This document shows positions 60,365 to 64,000 of a stretch of 64,000 nucleotides of DNA, piece by piece. Origin of the DNA: Streptomyces sp. LHD-70 (lineage in GTDB: Bacteria > Actinomycetota > Actinomycetes > Streptomycetales > Streptomycetaceae); contig NZ_JAVIFW010000001.1 in assembly GCF_031157275.1 (NCBI RefSeq), positions 1,021,732 through 1,085,731 on the forward strand. The letters run 5' to 3'. Position 1 is the first letter of the stretch; each line of letters starts with the position of its first letter. Made by a program: the position numbers and the translations under genes. The notes under the pieces are model-generated. The model was not told where the DNA came from. It ran no database searches and was given only the letters and a program-made list of their open reading frames with translations.

Positions 60365-60877
60365 TCAGGCGGCCGCCACGGGCTCCGGCAGCCAGTCCGG
60401 CAGCCCCGCCCGCCCGTCGGCGCCGAGCGCGAGCAGCATCGCGTCCGAGGGCGTCGGTACGTACGGCTCGAAGAGCAGCGGCATCCCGGCCTGCTCCGGC
60501 GTACGGTTCGCTTTGCGGTGGTTGTCCGGCGCGCACGAGGCGACGGTGTTCAGCCACGTGTCCCCACCACCCCGCGACTTCGGTACGACATGGTCCACCG
60601 TCGTCGCCCGACGCCCGCAGTACGCGCACTTGTGCTGGTCCCGGACCAGCACGCCCCGCCGCGACCACGGCGCCTGTCTTCGGAACGGCACCCGCACGAA
60701 CCTCAGCAGCCGGATCACCCGAGGCACCGGCAGATCCACGGCGGCGGCACGCATCCGCAGCTCGGGGTGGGAGGCTTCGACGACGGCCTTGTCCTGCAGT
60801 ACCAGTACGACAGCACGGTTCAGCGACACCGTCGACAGCGGCTCGAAGCTCGCGTTCAGCACCAGCGTGTCCCGCAT
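60365..60877 (-). CDS. HNH endonuclease family protein
   Basis: A 170-aa protein. N-terminal motif MRDTLVLNASFEPLSTVSLN is shared by a widespread actinobacterial HNH group. The zinc/HNH domain is HKCAYCGRRATTVDHVVPKS, then RGGGDTWLNTVASCAPDNHR, with two CxxC-like pairs and the DH pair of the active site. ATG 60877 follows GGGAGGGTGGGCGG. Substrate unknown; not next to a phage or restriction system. Confidence 0.9.
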   Translation of the reverse strand: MRDTLVLNASFEPLSTVSLNRAVVLVLQDKAVVEASHPELRMRAAAVDLPVPRVIRLLRFVRVPFRRQAPWSRRGVLVRDQHKCAYCGRRATTVDHVVPKSRGGGDTWLNTVASCAPDNHRKANRTPEQAGMPLLFEPYVPTPSDAMLLALGADGRAGLPDWLPEPVAAA

Positions 60878-60963
60878 TTCCGCCCACCCTCCCGTGTTGC
60901 ACCTGCCCACCCCACGGCGGACTTGGATCAACTCTGGCCGGGCGCGCCGCATGGGACAACGGA

Positions 60964-61009
60964 ATAAAAAATGCCCGTCCCTGATCACTTCCATGACCAG
61001 GGACGGGCA
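60964..61009 (-). terminator. Rho-independent terminator with long U-tract
   Basis: Minus strand: arms TGCCCGTCCCTG and CAGGGACGGGCA followed by TTTTTTATTCC, after the PEBP gene ending at 61078. One of the clearest intrinsic terminators here. Confidence 0.93.
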
Positions 61010-61077
61010 AACAGCCGGTGAACGATCGGCTTCCAGCCGGAACGCGTCGGAACGCGCCGGAGCGTGATCTCGAGCGA

Positions 61078-61614
61078 TCAGCCCTCGTCGGCTGCCGTGT
61101 ACTCACCGACGAGCTGCGCGCGCGCCAGCGTGTGGAACCGCAGATTGAAGCCGACGACCGCCGGCGAAGCGTCCGCGTCCGGCCCCAACTTCTCCTGATC
61201 CACCGCGTACACGGTGAACACATAGCGGTGCGCGCCGTCCCCGGGCGGGGGAGCGGCACCACCGAACTCCTTCGAGCCGTAGTCGTTGCGCGCGTGCACG
61301 GCACCCTCGGGAAGACCCTCGAACTTGCCGCTGCCCGCACCGGCGGGAAGCTCCGTGACCGACGCCGGAAGGTCGAAAAGCACCCAGTGCCAGAACCCGC
61401 TGCCCGTGGGCGCATCGGGGTCGAAGCACGTCACGGCGAAGCTCTTGGTGTTCTCCGGAAAACCCTCCCACCGCAGCTGCGGCGAGACATTGCCACCCGA
61501 CAACACCTGGGCGTCCCCCAGCACCTCACCGGGCGCCACGTCCTCGCTCAGCACGGTGAACGACGGCACCTGCGGCAGGTGGTCATGGGGAAGCGGCGGC
61601 CTCTTGTCAGTCAC
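61078..61614 (-). CDS. YbhB/YbcL (PEBP/Raf kinase inhibitor-like) protein
   Basis: A 178-aa PEBP-fold protein. Anion-binding site residues lie in [40 protein letters not shown] and [20 protein letters not shown] (DPDAP, HWV and PPxGxHxY motifs). Family role in bacteria is poorly defined; binding of phospholipid headgroups or small anions is assumed. GTG 61614. It follows the Spo0M gene by 49 nt and may be cotranscribed. Confidence 0.93.
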   Translation of the reverse strand: MTDKRPPLPHDHLPQVPSFTVLSEDVAPGEVLGDAQVLSGGNVSPQLRWEGFPENTKSFAVTCFDPDAPTGSGFWHWVLFDLPASVTELPAGAGSGKFEGLPEGAVHARNDYGSKEFGGAAPPPGDGAHRYVFTVYAVDQEKLGPDADASPAVVGFNLRFHTLARAQLVGEYTAADEG

Positions 61615-61663
61615 GTCAAACCTCCGGTCCAGCGGTAGAGCCTGCTGCGCAAAAGCCTAGGCC

Positions 61664-62446
61664 CTAGGCCCAGTTGCGCTTGCTACCGACTTCCGACAGC
61701 CACTGATTGAGGTACGCGGCCCAGTCGGTCCCCTGGAAGTCAGCGAGTCCCACCTTGAACGCGCGGTACGAGTCGCTGCCCGAGGTGAACAGACCCGGCT
61801 TCTTGTCCATCTCCAGGACGACGTCCATCTCGCGGTCGTCGGCCACGAAGCTCAACTCGACCTGGTTGATGCCCCGGTACTGCTGCGGCGGCAGGAACTC
61901 GATCTCCTGGTAGAACGGCAACTTCTGCCGCGTACCGCGAATGCGACCGCGCTCCATGTCCGCGCTCTTGAAGCGGAAACCGAGCTGGATGAAGGCGTCG
62001 AGAATGGCCTGCTGCGCGGGGAGCGGGTGCACGTTGATCGGGTCGAGGTCACCCGAGTCCACCGCCCGAGCGATCTCCAGCTCCGTGGTCACACCGATGT
62101 TCATGCCGCGCAGCGCGGTGCCGTCGATCATCGTGACCGGTGTCTCCCAGGGAATCTCCAGCCCGAAGGGCACGGAGTACACCTGCTCCGCCTGCAACTG
62201 GAACGAGCCACCGAGCTGCTGCCGCGTGAACTCGATGTCCTGCTTCGTCTCCTGGTCCCCGCCCTCGACCTCGACGCGCGCCTGCAGACCGACGGAAAGA
62301 CCCTCGATCTCCTGGTCCACGGACCCACCCTGGATCCGCACCTCACCCTGCACGACGCCACCGGGCACGGCATTGACCTCGGTGAGCACCGTCTCCACCG
62401 AAGCACCACCAGCACCCATGCTCGCAAGCAGCTTCTTGAACCCCAT
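61664..62446 (-). CDS. Sporulation control protein Spo0M-like
   Basis: A 260-aa arrestin-fold protein of the SpoOM family: MGFKKLLASMGAGGASVETV, NAVPGGVVQGEVRIQGGSVD, FEL-type PFGLEIPWETPVTMIDGTAL and FLPPQQYRGINQVELSFVAD. In Bacillus it affects sporulation stage 0; in Streptomyces the role is unclear. ATG 62446 follows GGGGAGAAGCC; the longer frame is not needed. Confidence 0.93.
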   Translation of the reverse strand: MGFKKLLASMGAGGASVETVLTEVNAVPGGVVQGEVRIQGGSVDQEIEGLSVGLQARVEVEGGDQETKQDIEFTRQQLGGSFQLQAEQVYSVPFGLEIPWETPVTMIDGTALRGMNIGVTTELEIARAVDSGDLDPINVHPLPAQQAILDAFIQLGFRFKSADMERGRIRGTRQKLPFYQEIEFLPPQQYRGINQVELSFVADDREMDVVLEMDKKPGLFTSGSDSYRAFKVGLADFQGTDWAAYLNQWLSEVGSKRNWA

Positions 62447-62615
62447 GGCTTCTCCCCGCACTCTCGTCCCAGCGGACGGTGAACTCTGACCTACGGTCTC
62501 TACGACCACTACAAACGCGATCCGGCCCTGGCCGGTTCCGCACCCTCACCCTGGCAAGGGCCGACCACCCTTGACCACCCACGCGCGAGCATCCCTTGCA
62601 CTACGCTCGTACGCC

Positions 62616-63257
62616 ATGATCGCGGCCCCTGACCGTACGCCCCTGCCCAGGGAGTTCTTCGACCGCCCCGTCCTCGAAGTAGCCCCCGACCTCCTCGGCC
62701 GCACGCTGGTACGCAGCACACCCGACGGCCCGATCCACCTCCGCCTCACAGAAGTGGAGGCGTACGACGGCCCCAAGGACCCGGGTTCCCACGCCTACCG
62801 AGGCCGCACGGCCCGCAACGCGGTGATGTTCGGCCCACCCGGTCATGCGTACGTCTACTTCACGTACGGGATGTGGCACTGCATGAATCTGGTGTGCGGC
62901 CCCGACGGCACGGCCAGTGCGGTGCTCCTGCGCGCCGGCGAGATCACGGAGGGCGCGGGGCTCACCCGGACCCGGCGCCGCTCGGCCCGCAACGACAAGG
63001 AACTCGCCAAAGGCCCGGCACGTCTGGCCACCGCTCTGGACATCGACCGGGCGCTCGACGGCACAGACGTCTGCGCCGAGCCGTCGTCCCCTCTGTCGAT
63101 CCTCACGGGGACGCCGACCCCCGACGACCAGGTGCGCAACGGTCCGCGCACCGGAGTCTCGGGCGAGGGAGGGGTCCACCCCTGGCGCTTCTGGATCGCC
63201 AACGACCCTACGGTGAGCCCGTATCGGGCCCACAAGCCCCGCCGTCGCTCGACTTGA
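62616..63257 (+). CDS. DNA-3-methyladenine glycosylase (AAG/MPG family)
   Basis: A 213-aa alkylation repair enzyme. Family motifs: [40 protein letters not shown] (catalytic Glu in EVEAY), [20 protein letters not shown] and [20 protein letters not shown]. It removes alkylated purines as the first base-excision step. ATG 62616 is weakly supported by ribosome site. It is the last protein gene before the rRNA operon. Confidence 0.95.
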   Translation: MIAAPDRTPLPREFFDRPVLEVAPDLLGRTLVRSTPDGPIHLRLTEVEAYDGPKDPGSHAYRGRTARNAVMFGPPGHAYVYFTYGMWHCMNLVCGPDGTASAVLLRAGEITEGAGLTRTRRRSARNDKELAKGPARLATALDIDRALDGTDVCAEPSSPLSILTGTPTPDDQVRNGPRTGVSGEGGVHPWRFWIANDPTVSPYRAHKPRRRST

Positions 63258-63405
63258 CGCGGCCCCGGCGGATCCGTAATGTAGCCCGAGCCTCTTGAAC
63301 CGGGTACTGCCTTCGACAGCAGCCGGAAGAGGCCAACCCACTCAATGCGACTTCCCTCAACGGGGTCAATTTCGGCATGCCCGGAATTGAATTCGTGGCC
63401 CGATT

Positions 63406-63642
63406 TTGAACGGCCAGGGAAATCCACTAGAGTTTGAGCGTCGGAACGGCCCAACAGCCGCAAAGACGCAGCAACATTCTCCGCTAACGCGGGGGCCAGT
63501 TGACTGGAAATCAGGCCCGAAAGGATCTGATACAGTCAACACCGCCGAAAGGCCCGGAAGGGCCGGAAAGCGCAGGGTCAATATCCCGCTAACGCGGGGC
63601 GGCCCCCGACGGAAAATCGGACACGAAAGAGTCTGATAGAGT
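63406..63642 (+). promoter_or_regulatory. Tandem rrn promoters
   Basis: Promoter 1: -35 TTGAAC (63406-63411), 16-nt gap, -10 TAGAGT (63428-63433). Two further -10 elements, TACAGT (63531-63536) and TAGAGT (63637-63642), lie in a duplicated module: CGCTAACGCGGGG, then CGAAAGGATCTGA or CGAAAGAGTCTGA just before the hexamer. Neither has a standard -35 at 17 nt. 63258-63405 shows nothing else. Confidence 0.8.
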
Positions 63643-63699
63643 CGGAAACGCAAGACCGAAGGGAAGCGCCCGGAGGAAAGCCCGAGAGGGTGAGTACAA

Positions 63700-63921
63700 A
63701 GGAAGCGTCCGTTCCTTGAGAACTCAACAGCGTGCCAAAAATCAACGCCAGATATGTTGATACCCCGTCTCCGGCCGTCACGGTCGGGACGAGGTTCCTT
63801 TGAAAGTCCTGCCGGGTCTTCGGACCGGGTAGGCAAACACAGCGAGGACGCTGTGAACGACCGGGACTATTCCTCCTGGTTGTTCCGCTCTCGTGGTGTT
63901 GAACCGGATTACCGGTAAACA
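63700..63921 (+). other. rRNA leader with conserved antitermination/processing sequence
   Basis: TTGAGAACTCAACAGCGTGCC at about 63716-63736 (an actinobacterial rrn leader landmark, quoted in part) is followed by structured sequence up to the 16S 5' end, probably containing the RNase III stem partner of the 16S 3' flank. No protein frame is credible. Confidence 0.75.
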
Positions 63922-64000
63922 TTCACGGAGAGTTTGATCCTGGCTCAGGACGAACGCTGGCGGCGTGCTTAACACATGCAAGTCGAACGATGAAGCCCTT
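63922..64000 (+). rRNA. rrs: 16S rRNA, 5' end (partial)
   Basis: Begins TTCACGGAGAGTTTGATCCT then GGCTCAGGACGAACGCTGGC, GGCGTGCTTAACACATGCAA: the universal bacterial 16S start with actinobacterial flanks. Only the first 79 nt lie in the window. Confidence 0.98.

Overview
The window is a high-G+C actinobacterial chromosome segment that reads as Streptomyces. The evidence is: GTG and TTG starts with purine-rich ribosome sites, dense ATGA/GTGA stop-start overlaps, a chaplin gene, a gbn-type nucleoid protein, a Spo0M homologue, an AmaP/Asp23 cluster, and the tandem promoters and first 79 bases of an rRNA operon at the right end. From memory, the core gene order follows the S. coelicolor SCO1850 to SCO1792 block. 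No transposase, integrase, prophage, CRISPR array or tRNA gene was found.

Region by region. 1-3245 (minus): a cobalamin operon (riboswitch, cobD, cobQ, start of a chelatase ATPase). 3294-4928: Pit phosphate transporter operon with a PHO box. 5146-10938: aldolase-family protein, hydrolase, conserved unknown, zinc peptidase and PQQ-like lipoprotein-type genes. 11035-14224: ABC-F ATPase, gbn, enoyl-CoA hydratase. 14304-17460: Asp23/AmaP envelope-stress cluster. 17635-20625 (minus): SDR, SURF1, Cys-rich protein, exonuclease. 20693-25786: TetR regulator divergent from a four-gene overlapping catabolic operon (acetoacetate decarboxylase family, SDR, two related amidohydrolases). 25951-28497: an AGMO-like di-iron hydroxylase overlapping a TMEM86/YhhN-like lysoplasmalogenase, then CopD. 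28770-34162: CoA transferase, secreted subtilase, DUF485 plus acetate-type symporter. 34319-42803: moaA, small membrane proteins, tyrS, tldD/pmbA, and the FAS-II pair fabG-fabI. 43028-48310: secreted protein, GntR/MFS pair with a 38-aa companion, SixA phosphatase, serB. 48636-56706: FHA-ABC exporter, lytic transglycosylase, queA, SDR, two-component system, chpE. 56925-63257: ABC ATPase, NfeD-SPFH pair, HNH nuclease, PEBP, Spo0M, 3-methyladenine glycosylase. 63406-64000: rrn promoters, leader and 16S.

The signals I find most worth pursuing are: (1) a dispersed 12-16 bp palindrome (CACGCGCGCGTG and its CACTACGCGCGCGTG variant) occurring in coding and non-coding DNA, sometimes in tandem and once supplying a stop codon; (2) the AGMO-like/TMEM86-like gene pair, a possible bacterial ether-lipid cleavage module; (3) the uncharacterised TetR-controlled decarboxylase/SDR/amidohydrolase operon; (4) intrinsic-terminator structures in the 5' leaders of the subtilase and the transglycosylase genes, which look like transcription attenuators; and (5) a leaderless micro-ORF inside a palindrome upstream of the ABC-F gene. 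Names of S. coelicolor counterparts are from memory and not from a search.
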